Below, piece by piece: positions 55,104 through 62,166 of a DNA stretch of 64,000 nt. The notes below the pieces were generated by a model. The model did no database searches. It was not told the origin of the DNA and saw only the letters and a program-made list of their open reading frames with translations. The position numbers were made by a program, and so were the translations under genes. This DNA comes from CADEED01 sp036677145 (lineage in GTDB: Bacteria > Pseudomonadota > Gammaproteobacteria > Steroidobacterales > Steroidobacteraceae), in the NCBI GenBank assembly GCA_036677145.1, contig JAKFFF010000098.1, forward strand, positions 1 through 64,000. Reading direction: 5' to 3'. How positions within the stretch are numbered: the first letter of the stretch is position 1; every line of letters begins with the position of its first letter.

Positions 55104-55997
55104 TTATTGACGGGCGCGCGACAGCGAGCCGGATCGATTCACGACAAAACGCGCGCCTTCGCCATCGATGGCACTGGCCGGGATTTCGCGGCTTCGGCCA
55201 TCGACTTCGACGGCGACGCCGGCCGAATTGCCCAGCACCACGCGCAACGGAGGCCGTCCCTCGACGCTCTGCACGCTGCCGGCACTGGCCACGTCGTAAA
55301 ACAGCCGCTCGCCGCGCGAATCGTAGACTTCGACCCAGCTGTCATTGGTGAGTTGCAACGTGAGCCGCAGCGCGCGCGCTGGCGCGGGCGTTTCACGTTC
55401 GGCCGTGGTGGCGTCCGGCGTCGTCGCGGCAGGCGCCGCGGTGGCGGATTCAGTGTGCGCGGTGGTTGCGGGCGCCGCCGTGGACAGCGCGTCGACGGGC
55501 ACGTCAGCCACGGGCGCGGCGGGCGCCGGAACGGGCTGGGCTGCCGTCTGCGTCTCCTGGGGCGTGTCGCGATTCGAACCCGGGAGCACCCACCAGATCG
55601 CGAGCAGCAGCACGAGCGCGCCACCGGCGCCGAGCAGCGGCGACTTCAGCCGGCGCGGATCCGCGCGATGCTCGGCGTGCGGAATCTGCGTGAGATCCGG
55701 CGGCACCGGGATGGCATCGCGCGCGGCGTAGGCTTCGACCAGTTCGCGCCCCTGCTCGCCAACGAAATCGCCATAACGGCGCAAATGTCCGCGCACGTAC
55801 ACGGACGCGCCGAGCTCACTGAAACGGTTGGCCTCGAGCGCTTCGATCACCTTCGGATCGAGATGCAGTTTTTCGGCCGCGGCCGCCATCGACAGCCCGG
55901 CGCGTTCGCGACCCGCGCGCAAACGTTCGCCGATCGAACGGGTTGGCTCGGCCTGCGTTGTTGCGGTCGTTTGCGTGTCGCCCATCGTCAGGCCCAT
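55104..55997 (-). CDS. rodZ: RodZ-like cell-shape protein
   Basis: 297 residues. N-terminal cro/C1-type helix-turn-helix (about 22-88: GERLRAGRERAGLSM, VYVRGHLRRYGDFVG), a basic juxtamembrane patch, a membrane helix (about 121-137), a long Ala/Thr/Pro-rich linker and a C-terminal DUF4115 beta domain (about 205-288). RodZ links MreB to the wall-synthesis machinery. It lies between pilW (5 bases upstream) and hisS. Confidence 0.92.
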   Translation of the reverse strand: MGLTMGDTQTTATTQAEPTRSIGERLRAGRERAGLSMAAAAEKLHLDPKVIEALEANRFSELGASVYVRGHLRRYGDFVGEQGRELVEAYAARDAIPVPPDLTQIPHAEHRADPRRLKSPLLGAGGALVLLLAIWWVLPGSNRDTPQETQTAAQPVPAPAAPVADVPVDALSTAAPATTAHTESATAAPAATTPDATTAERETPAPARALRLTLQLTNDSWVEVYDSRGERLFYDVASAGSVQSVEGRPPLRVVLGNSAGVAVEVDGRSREIPASAIDGEGARFVVNRSGSLSRARQ

Positions 55998-56002
55998 CTT
56001 TG

Positions 56003-56770
56003 CTAGGGGGTTCGCTTGAGTGCGCGCGCCTGGGCGGAATCCGGAAATTCCAGGCGCAGTGCGCGTGAGTGTTTCTCTTCGCTCATGCGGTCCTTGCTGA
56101 CGCGCGCCACCGTAACCGCGGACAGCAATACGTCCGGGTTCGGCTTGAAGGCGCTGAGGTACGTATCGACGACCTTGCGCGCCTCGGCGATCTGGTTGCG
56201 TTCGAGGTAAAGACTCGAGAGCTGCACGGTCGCTTCGCTGTAGTTGGGCCGCGCCTTGATGGCGCCGACGAAACGCTGCTGCGCTTCATCCAGGCGCTTG
56301 GCGCCGCGCAGGCAAACGCCGGCGTTGGTCAGCGCGACTTCCGGAGTCTGGTAGTACTTGTTGGCGGCCACCGCCATGAAACGCTCCACGCCCTCGTCGA
56401 CACGGCCGTTCTTGCACAGGTAGATCGCGTAGTTGTTGGAGATGTCCGGCTTTTCCGGCGCCAGGCGCAGCGCCTCGCGGAAATGCTTGTCGGCGAGCTT
56501 CGACTCACCGACGCGGTCGTAGAGCAAGCCGAGACTGGTGTGTACGTCGGGGTCTTTCGGATTCTGCTTGAGCGAGCGCTCGAGCTTTTCCTTCGCCAGC
56601 GGGTAGTTTCCCTGCTGTAGATAGGCTGTGCCGAGCTGGATGTTGTACTTCGCGGCCGTGGCGTCGGGACTTTCCGATTTGAGCGGCTTGCCACCATCCT
56701 TGGTGCTGGTGACGCACGCGGCGAGTGTGCAGGACAGGAACACGACGGCGAGACGCAGCGATAGGCTCAT
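56003..56770 (-). CDS. pilW: Type IV pilus biogenesis/stability protein PilW (PilF)-like TPR lipoprotein
   Basis: 255 residues. Lipobox LAAC (Cys19) and about six TPR motifs (YNIQLGTAYLQQGNYPLAKEK, VHTSLGLLYDRVGESKLADKH). PilW/PilF helps the PilQ secretin assemble in the outer membrane. The start ATG overlaps the rlmN stop as ATGA; an upstream open extension lies inside rlmN and is rejected. No other pilus genes are in the window. Confidence 0.9.
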   Translation of the reverse strand: MSLSLRLAVVFLSCTLAACVTSTKDGGKPLKSESPDATAAKYNIQLGTAYLQQGNYPLAKEKLERSLKQNPKDPDVHTSLGLLYDRVGESKLADKHFREALRLAPEKPDISNNYAIYLCKNGRVDEGVERFMAVAANKYYQTPEVALTNAGVCLRGAKRLDEAQQRFVGAIKARPNYSEATVQLSSLYLERNQIAEARKVVDTYLSAFKPNPDVLLSAVTVARVSKDRMSEEKHSRALRLEFPDSAQARALKRTP

Positions 56771-57879
56771 GCACGTACCTGTAGTCCGAAAGTTTTCGAG
56801 CCGAGCCGCACGATGGTGCGGTCGGTGACCTGGCCGGCGAGTTGTCCGCACGCGGCATCGATGTCTTCGCCGCGCGTCTTGCGGATCGTGGCGGTGACGC
56901 CACGGCGGATCAGTTCGTCGCCGAATTGACGGATCGTCTCCATCGGCGAGCGGCGGTATTGCGTACCCGGGAACGGGTTGAACGGAATGAGGTTGACCTT
57001 CGCGGGCTTGTCCTTGAGCAGCCGCGCCAGTTCGATGGCGTGTTCGGGCTGATCGTTGACGCCGTCGAGCATCACGTATTCGAACGTGACGCTGCGGCCG
57101 TTCTGTTCGTCGAGGTAATGCCAGCAGGCAGCCAGCAATTCGGCGATGTTGTGCTTGCGATTGATCGGCACGAGTTCGCTGCGCAGCGCGTCGTTCGGCG
57201 CGTGCAGCGAGACCGCGAGCGCGCAATTCACTTCCTCGGCGAGCTTGTAGATCTGCGGCACGAGCCCCGAGGTCGACAACGTCACGCGGCGGCGCGAGAT
57301 GTCGAAGCCGAGGTCGTCGAGGAAGATGCGGATCGCCGGGATCACGTTGCGGAAGTTCGCGAGCGGCTCTCCCATGCCCATCAACACGATGTTGGTGATG
57401 ATGCGGTCGTCGCCCACCTTCCAGCCGAGCTCCTTGTTCGCCAGCCATACCTGGCCGACGATCTCCGCCGTGGTCAGGTTGCGGTTGAAGCCCTGCTGCG
57501 CCGTCGAGCAGAACGTGCAATCGAGCACGCAGCCCACCTGCGAGGAGATACACAACGTGCCGCGGTCTTCCTCGGGGATGAACACCGTCTCGAACGCCTG
57601 CCCGTTGCCGCCCGACAGCAGCCACTTGCGTGTGCCGTCGGAGGCCACCTGCGTCTTCACGATCTCGGGTAGTTTGACTTCCGCGCGTTGACCCAGCTCG
57701 GCGCGGAAATCCTTCGCGAGGTCCGTCATCGCGGCGATGTCGCCCTCGCCGCGCTTGTACAGCCAGTTCATCAGCTGTCGCGCGCGGAAAGGCTTGCTGC
57801 CCATCTCACCGACGAACGCTTCCAGCTCGGCCTTCGGCAGGCCCAGCAGGTTGACGCGTTGGAGTGTGTCGGAGGTCAT
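56767..57879 (-). CDS. rlmN: Dual-specificity 23S rRNA/tRNA (adenine-C2) methyltransferase RlmN
   Basis: About 370 residues. Radical-SAM enzyme methylating A2503 of 23S rRNA and A37 of some tRNAs. The CxxxCxxC cluster site is visible as CVLDCTFC, and the mechanistic second Cys region lies near the C-terminus (AACGQLAG). The start is ATG 57879 rather than TTG three codons upstream. It is coupled to pilW, matching E. coli order (rlmN, pilW, rodZ). Confidence 0.96.
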   Translation of the reverse strand: MTSDTLQRVNLLGLPKAELEAFVGEMGSKPFRARQLMNWLYKRGEGDIAAMTDLAKDFRAELGQRAEVKLPEIVKTQVASDGTRKWLLSGGNGQAFETVFIPEEDRGTLCISSQVGCVLDCTFCSTAQQGFNRNLTTAEIVGQVWLANKELGWKVGDDRIITNIVLMGMGEPLANFRNVIPAIRIFLDDLGFDISRRRVTLSTSGLVPQIYKLAEEVNCALAVSLHAPNDALRSELVPINRKHNIAELLAACWHYLDEQNGRSVTFEYVMLDGVNDQPEHAIELARLLKDKPAKVNLIPFNPFPGTQYRRSPMETIRQFGDELIRRGVTATIRKTRGEDIDAACGQLAGQVTDRTIVRLGSKTFGLQVRA

Positions 57880-57909
57880 CGGCGGCAATTGCGAGTTGTC
57901 ACGAGCTGA

Positions 57910-58338
57910 CTACGCTCGCGGACAGATCTCCGTCTCGCGGAAGAAATACGCGATTTCCTTCGCGGCGGTTTCCGGCGCGTCCGAGCCGTGCACGGTGTTC
58001 GCCTCGATGCTTTCGGCGAGGTCGGCGCGGATGGTGCCCGGGGCCGCCTTCTTCGGATCGGTGGCGCCCATGATCTCGCGATTCTTCGCGATGGCGTTTT
58101 CACCTTCGAGCACCTGCAACAACACGGGACCTGAAGTCATGTACTTCACGAGATCCTTGAAGAACGGGCGCGCGGCATGCACGGCATAGAAGCCCTCGGC
58201 ATCGCGCTGCGACAGATGCTGCATGCGCGCGGCGACGACCTTGAGGCCGGCCTTTTCGAAACGGCTCAGGACCTCGCCGATGAGGTTACGGGCTACGCCG
58301 TCGGGCTTGACGATGGAGAAGGTGCGCTCGAGCGCCAT
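57910..58338 (-). CDS. ndk: Nucleoside diphosphate kinase
   Basis: 142 residues. Family landmarks: ERTFSIVKPDGVARN at the start, YAVHAARPFFKDLV, and NTVHGSDAPETAAKEI with catalytic His in the NxxHGSD motif. It balances nucleoside triphosphates by phosphotransfer. It lies just upstream of rlmN as in E. coli. A 14-base GC palindrome (58388-58401) sits in the upstream gap. Confidence 0.97.
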   Translation of the reverse strand: MALERTFSIVKPDGVARNLIGEVLSRFEKAGLKVVAARMQHLSQRDAEGFYAVHAARPFFKDLVKYMTSGPVLLQVLEGENAIAKNREIMGATDPKKAAPGTIRADLAESIEANTVHGSDAPETAAKEIAYFFRETEICPRA

Positions 58339-58507
58339 GAACGTGATTCCTTGTGGGGGACTGGAAGGCGCGCGATTGTACCGATTGGCAGCCCGGGCTG
58401 CGAGTAACCCGCTGAAATTAAAGTGTTCTCAGGACTACCAGGCGCTCACGCGCCGCTTCGGAAAACGGCGCCACTTCACGAAAGACTGGGGCGCCGTCCG
58501 CAAGGTC

Positions 58508-58831
58508 TCAGACGTTGAAGGACTCGCCGCAGCCACATTCCCCTTTGATATTCGGGTTGTGGAAGCGGAAGGCCTCGTTGAGACCCTGTTTGACGAAATC
58601 GACCGTGGTGCCATTGATGAGCGGCAGGCTCTCGGGATCCACGAAAACCTTGACCCCGTGATCTTCGAATACGTGGTCCGTCTGCACGGCATCGTCGGCG
58701 TAGTTCACGACGTAGGCGAACCCCGAGCAGCCGGTCTTGCGGACCCCCAGGCGCAGGCCCAGCCCCTTGCCGCGCGAGGCGAGAAAGGATTTGACGCGTT
58801 CGGCCGCAGCCTGGGTGAGCGAAATAGTCAT
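58508..58831 (-). CDS. iscA: A-type iron-sulfur carrier (IscA/HesB family)
   Basis: 107 residues. The three conserved cysteines are present: C35 in KTGCSGFAY and two in ECGCGESF near the C-terminus. These proteins carry or deliver Fe-S clusters. It sits 2 bases from the stop of the iscSU fusion gene on the same strand, so an operon trmJ-iscSU-iscA is likely. Whether it is the orthologue of IscA, SufA or ErpA cannot be decided from sequence alone. Confidence 0.92.
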   Translation of the reverse strand: MTISLTQAAAERVKSFLASRGKGLGLRLGVRKTGCSGFAYVVNYADDAVQTDHVFEDHGVKVFVDPESLPLINGTTVDFVKQGLNEAFRFHNPNIKGECGCGESFNV

Positions 58832-58833
58832 TT

Positions 58834-60486
58834 TCAGTCCGTTTCCTGGCGCGCAATTCTATCGTCCATCACCGGTATGGATGTACCGAGTGCCGCGCGC
58901 AATGCATCTTCGACGACCAGCAAGCGTCCGAGTTTCTCGGACGGAACCTCGAATTTCTCCGCCCAGTCCGCCGGGGTCCCGAAAGTCCCGTTGTCGATCC
59001 GGGCGCCTTCGAGTCCCTCACAGAGCCAGGCAGAGACAGCCAGAGTATGGGGGCAACCATACGCACTGAAACGGGCGCTTTTCACACTGCCGCCGCTGAT
59101 TTGCAGCTCGAACCGGACCGCCGTGCCATCGGCTTCCCGGCCGGCCTGCCCGTGGCGGATGTCGGGGGGCGCCGGACTCCCTGCCGGATACTCTTGGGGA
59201 CGCGCCGGCGCCCGGAAATAACGCCGCGCCAATGGATTCAGGGCATGTACCAGCAAAGTGCCCTGCGTGGCGTCATCGGTCCTGGGCGTTTCCGTCCCGG
59301 CACCGGGAATGGCCGCGCGCCCCGCGATCACGCGCAGCCGCGACACCTCGCGGCGGATGGCGGTGATCGCGGCATCGATGTCGGCCGCGCCCGAAAACCG
59401 CCCGAAGCTCACCCGCAGCGAGCTTTGCGCGAGTTCGGTATCCCGCCCGAGCGCGCGCAACACGTAGCTCGGCTCACGCGTCGCCGAGCTGCAGGCGGAA
59501 CCGGTCGACACGGCGATCTCGGTGAGACCCGTGATGAGGCTTTCACCTTCGATGCCTTCGAACGACGCGTTGACGATGCCGGGCAACGAGGCGCTGCCGG
59601 CGAGTGTGTTGAGGTGCGCGCCGGGCAGATTCGACAACCCGGCCATGAGATGCGCCTTGTGCGCGGCCAGACGCTGGGCATCCGCGGACAGCTCCTGCCG
59701 CGCGAGGCGCGCGGCGGTGCCGAACCCCGCGGCCTGGTGCGTCGCGAGCGTACCGGAGCGCAGGCCGCGTTCGTGGCCGCCGCCGAACACGATGGGCGCG
59801 AGTTTCGGCCGTGCCGACTCGCGCACGTACAACGCGCCGATGCCCTTCGGACCGTAAAACTTGTGCGCGGTGAGAGACAGGAAATCGACATGCGAGTGTT
59901 CGACGCTGATCGCGCGCTTGCCGCAACTCTGACTCGCGTCGGTGTGCGTGAGCACGCCGCGCTCGTGACACAGGGCCGAGATCGTATCGAGGTCGTTGAG
60001 ACAGCCGATTTCGTTGTTGGAGTCCATGACGGACACGAGCAGCGTGTCGGCGCGCAGCGCGGTGCGCACCGCGTCCACCGGTATCCGGCCCCACTCGTCG
60101 GGCTCGAGCAAGGTGATCGCAAAGCCGTCGCGTTCGAGCCGCTTGAGCGTGTCGAGCACGGATTTGTGTTCCGCCCGTGCGCTGACGAGATGGCCACGGC
60201 CGCCCGCGCGGCGCGCCGCGTGCGCGGCGCCGAGCAGCGCGAGATTGTTCGCCTCGGTGGCGCCGGAGGTGAAGACGATTTCCTGCGGACTTGCGCCGAT
60301 CAGCGCGGCGACGTCGGCACGCGCCTGCTCGACGATCCGATGCGCGGCGAGACCGAAGCCATGCGTCGCCGAGGCCGGATTTCCCTGCAGATCGGCCGCG
60401 GTCAGGCACTCGGCCATCACGGTGGCCACTCTTGGATCAATCGGCGTCGTGGCGGCGTAATCCAGGTAGATAGGCGACGAACTCAT
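58834..60486 (-). CDS. Cysteine desulfurase fused to a degenerate IscU-like domain
   Basis: 550 residues. Residues 1-385 are an IscS-type desulfurase: PLP-Lys209 in SLTAHKFYGPKG and catalytic Cys332 in STGSACSSA. After a linker (about 386-409), residues 410-535 resemble IscU: LNPLARRYF, VRFELQISGG, SAYGCPHTLAVSAWLCEG and LLVVEDALRAAL. Of the three IscU cluster cysteines only the middle one (Cys478) is at the expected place; the first and third are replaced. Its ATG overlaps the trmJ stop (ATGA). Fused sulfur donor and partial scaffold: function inferred, not established. Confidence 0.88.
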   Translation of the reverse strand: MSSSPIYLDYAATTPIDPRVATVMAECLTAADLQGNPASATHGFGLAAHRIVEQARADVAALIGASPQEIVFTSGATEANNLALLGAAHAARRAGGRGHLVSARAEHKSVLDTLKRLERDGFAITLLEPDEWGRIPVDAVRTALRADTLLVSVMDSNNEIGCLNDLDTISALCHERGVLTHTDASQSCGKRAISVEHSHVDFLSLTAHKFYGPKGIGALYVRESARPKLAPIVFGGGHERGLRSGTLATHQAAGFGTAARLARQELSADAQRLAAHKAHLMAGLSNLPGAHLNTLAGSASLPGIVNASFEGIEGESLITGLTEIAVSTGSACSSATREPSYVLRALGRDTELAQSSLRVSFGRFSGAADIDAAITAIRREVSRLRVIAGRAAIPGAGTETPRTDDATQGTLLVHALNPLARRYFRAPARPQEYPAGSPAPPDIRHGQAGREADGTAVRFELQISGGSVKSARFSAYGCPHTLAVSAWLCEGLEGARIDNGTFGTPADWAEKFEVPSEKLGRLLVVEDALRAALGTSIPVMDDRIARQETD

Positions 60487-61319
60487 GGCTTGCCGGGGGC
60501 CCCGTCCTTTGTCGGCGCGCCGGCGGCGATATCCTTCATCGGCGCGCCGGCGGCGATGTCTTTCATCGGCGCGCCTGCGGCGCGACGCTTCGACTGCACC
60601 GCCGTCAGGATGCCGCGCAGGATGTTGACCTCGTTCTGATCCATTTCGCAGCGCTGGAACAGGCGGCGGATGCGGGTCATGAGGTTCGTGCCGCCGACGG
60701 TGCGGTCCTTGAAATCCGCCTCGTCCATCACCTGCTGCAGGTGTGTATAGAAACGCTCCATGTCGGCGCCGGGCGCAAGCGGCACTGTCGCTTCCGACAG
60801 CGGCCGCGTGCTGGCCGGTGATCCGGCGGCGCGGAACAGCTCGTAGGTCACCAATTGCACGGCCATCGCGAGGTTGAGCGATGGATAGTCCGGATTGGCC
60901 GGGATGCGGATCAGCAGGTGCGCGAGCGCGAGCTCCTCGTTCGTGAGCCCGGTGCGCTCCGCGCCGAACAACACGGCCGCGGGACCGCGCGCGCTCATCT
61001 CGAAAATGCGCGCTGCCGCCTCGTGCAGGTCGAGAGCACGGAAGTTCTGGTCGCGTGGGCGCGAGGTGGTCGCCGCCACGAAACCGCAGTCGGCCACTGC
61101 CTCCGTGACGCTATCGACCACGCGGGCGCGCGCGAGCAGGTCATCCGCCCCTGAAGCCCGCGCGGTGGCCTCCGCATGCGGGAAAGCCTTGGGCCGCACC
61201 AGCACCAGCTCGGCAAGGGCCATGTTTTTCATGGCGCGCGCGACCGCCCCGATGTTTCCCGGGTGTGAGGGCTCGACCAGGACGATGCGAATGGCGGACA
61301 GCGGCATGGGCTGTATCAT
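60483..61319 (-). CDS. trmJ: tRNA (cytidine/uridine-2'-O-)-methyltransferase TrmJ
   Basis: 278 residues. SPOUT fold with VLVEPSHPGNIGAVARAMKNM, FGAERTGLTNEELALAHLLIRIPANPDYPSLNLAMAVQ and a helical C-terminal region. It methylates position 32 of certain tRNAs. The C-terminus carries a 9-residue repeat (AGAPMKDIA, about 2.7 copies) not typical of the family. AAAGGG precedes ATG 61319. In E. coli trmJ also borders the isc genes and suhB. Confidence 0.94.
   Translation of the reverse strand: MIQPMPLSAIRIVLVEPSHPGNIGAVARAMKNMALAELVLVRPKAFPHAEATARASGADDLLARARVVDSVTEAVADCGFVAATTSRPRDQNFRALDLHEAAARIFEMSARGPAAVLFGAERTGLTNEELALAHLLIRIPANPDYPSLNLAMAVQLVTYELFRAAGSPASTRPLSEATVPLAPGADMERFYTHLQQVMDEADFKDRTVGGTNLMTRIRRLFQRCEMDQNEVNILRGILTAVQSKRRAAGAPMKDIAAGAPMKDIAAGAPTKDGAPGKP
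60512..60583 (-). repeat. 27-bp tandem repeat in the trmJ 3' end
   Basis: Two full copies (60512-60538 and 60539-60565) and one partial copy (60566-60583) of a 27-base GC-rich unit, differing at a few positions. They keep the reading frame and encode repeated AGAPMKDIA near the TrmJ C-terminus. A third degenerate echo may lie just before (GAPTKDGAP). Confidence 0.75.
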
Positions 61320-61352
61320 AGCGACCCTTTTTCGAGGCCCCCGCCCCTCCTC

Positions 61353-62147
61353 ATGCAGCCCCTACTCAATATCGCGATACGCGCCGCACGCCGCGCCGGC
61401 GACATCATCGTGCGCGCGATCCCGCGTATCGAAGCCGTCGAAGTCCACACCAAGGGGCGCAACGATTACGTCACCGAGGTCGATCGCGCGGCCGAGGCCG
61501 ATATCATCGAAACCATCCGGCGGCTGCACCCCGACCATGCCTTCCTGGCCGAGGAAAGCGGCGAAACCGGCAACCACGACGTCGTCTGGATCATCGACCC
61601 ACTCGATGGCACCACGAATTTCATGCACGGTTTCCCGACGTTTGCCGTGTCGATCGCCTGCCAGATCCGCGGGCGCCTCGAACACGCGGTGGTGTTCGAT
61701 CCCATGCGCCAGGAGATGTTCACCGCCTCGCGCGGCGAAGGCGCGCAATGCGAGGGACGCAAGATCCGCGTGAGCAAGCAGGCCACGCTGGAAGGCTCGC
61801 TGATCGCCACCGGCTTCCCTTATCGCGCCGACTCGCCCTGGCTGGATGAATATCTCGCCATGCAGAAGGCGGTGATGATCAAGGCTGCAGGCCTGCGCCG
61901 CCCCGGCGCCGCGGCGCTCGATCTGGCCTACGTCGCAGCGGGCCGCTGCGACGGGTTCTGGGAAATGGGCCTCAAGCCCTGGGACACCGCCGCGGGCACG
62001 CTGCTCATCACCGAGGCGGGCGGCCGCGTCGGAACGCTGTCCGGCGAGGAATACAAACAGGGTGGCCACATCGTCGGTGGCACGCAGAAGGTGTTCGCCG
62101 CGCTGGTCGCGGAGATCGCGCCGTTGATACCGGCGTCGCTCAAGTAA
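61353..62147 (+). CDS. suhB: Inositol-1-monophosphatase family protein SuhB
   Basis: 264 residues. Metal-binding motif set of the family: AEESGE, WIIDPLDGTTNF and the late site WDTAAGTLLITEAGG. SuhB hydrolyses inositol phosphate and, in E. coli, also joins rRNA transcription antitermination complexes. Divergent from trmJ (about 33 bases between starts) as in E. coli. A strong hairpin overlaps its stop codon. Confidence 0.95.
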   Translation: MQPLLNIAIRAARRAGDIIVRAIPRIEAVEVHTKGRNDYVTEVDRAAEADIIETIRRLHPDHAFLAEESGETGNHDVVWIIDPLDGTTNFMHGFPTFAVSIACQIRGRLEHAVVFDPMRQEMFTASRGEGAQCEGRKIRVSKQATLEGSLIATGFPYRADSPWLDEYLAMQKAVMIKAAGLRRPGAAALDLAYVAAGRCDGFWEMGLKPWDTAAGTLLITEAGGRVGTLSGEEYKQGGHIVGGTQKVFAALVAEIAPLIPASLK

Positions 62148-62157
62148 GCGACGCCGG
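62130..62157. terminator. Bidirectional hairpin between suhB and the permease gene
   Basis: Perfect 11-bp stem CCGGCGTCGCT/AGCGACGCCGG with loop CAAGTA. It straddles the suhB stop (TAA at 62145-62147) and lies just before the stop of the convergent permease gene. No T-tract follows, but position and stability fit a shared terminator. Confidence 0.55.
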
Positions 62158-62166
62158 CACGTTCAA

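Noticed and set aside
59047..60639. Long plus-strand frame opposite iscSU and trmJ
   Set aside because: Antisense to well-supported genes; the repetitive end merely mirrors the trmJ tandem repeat.
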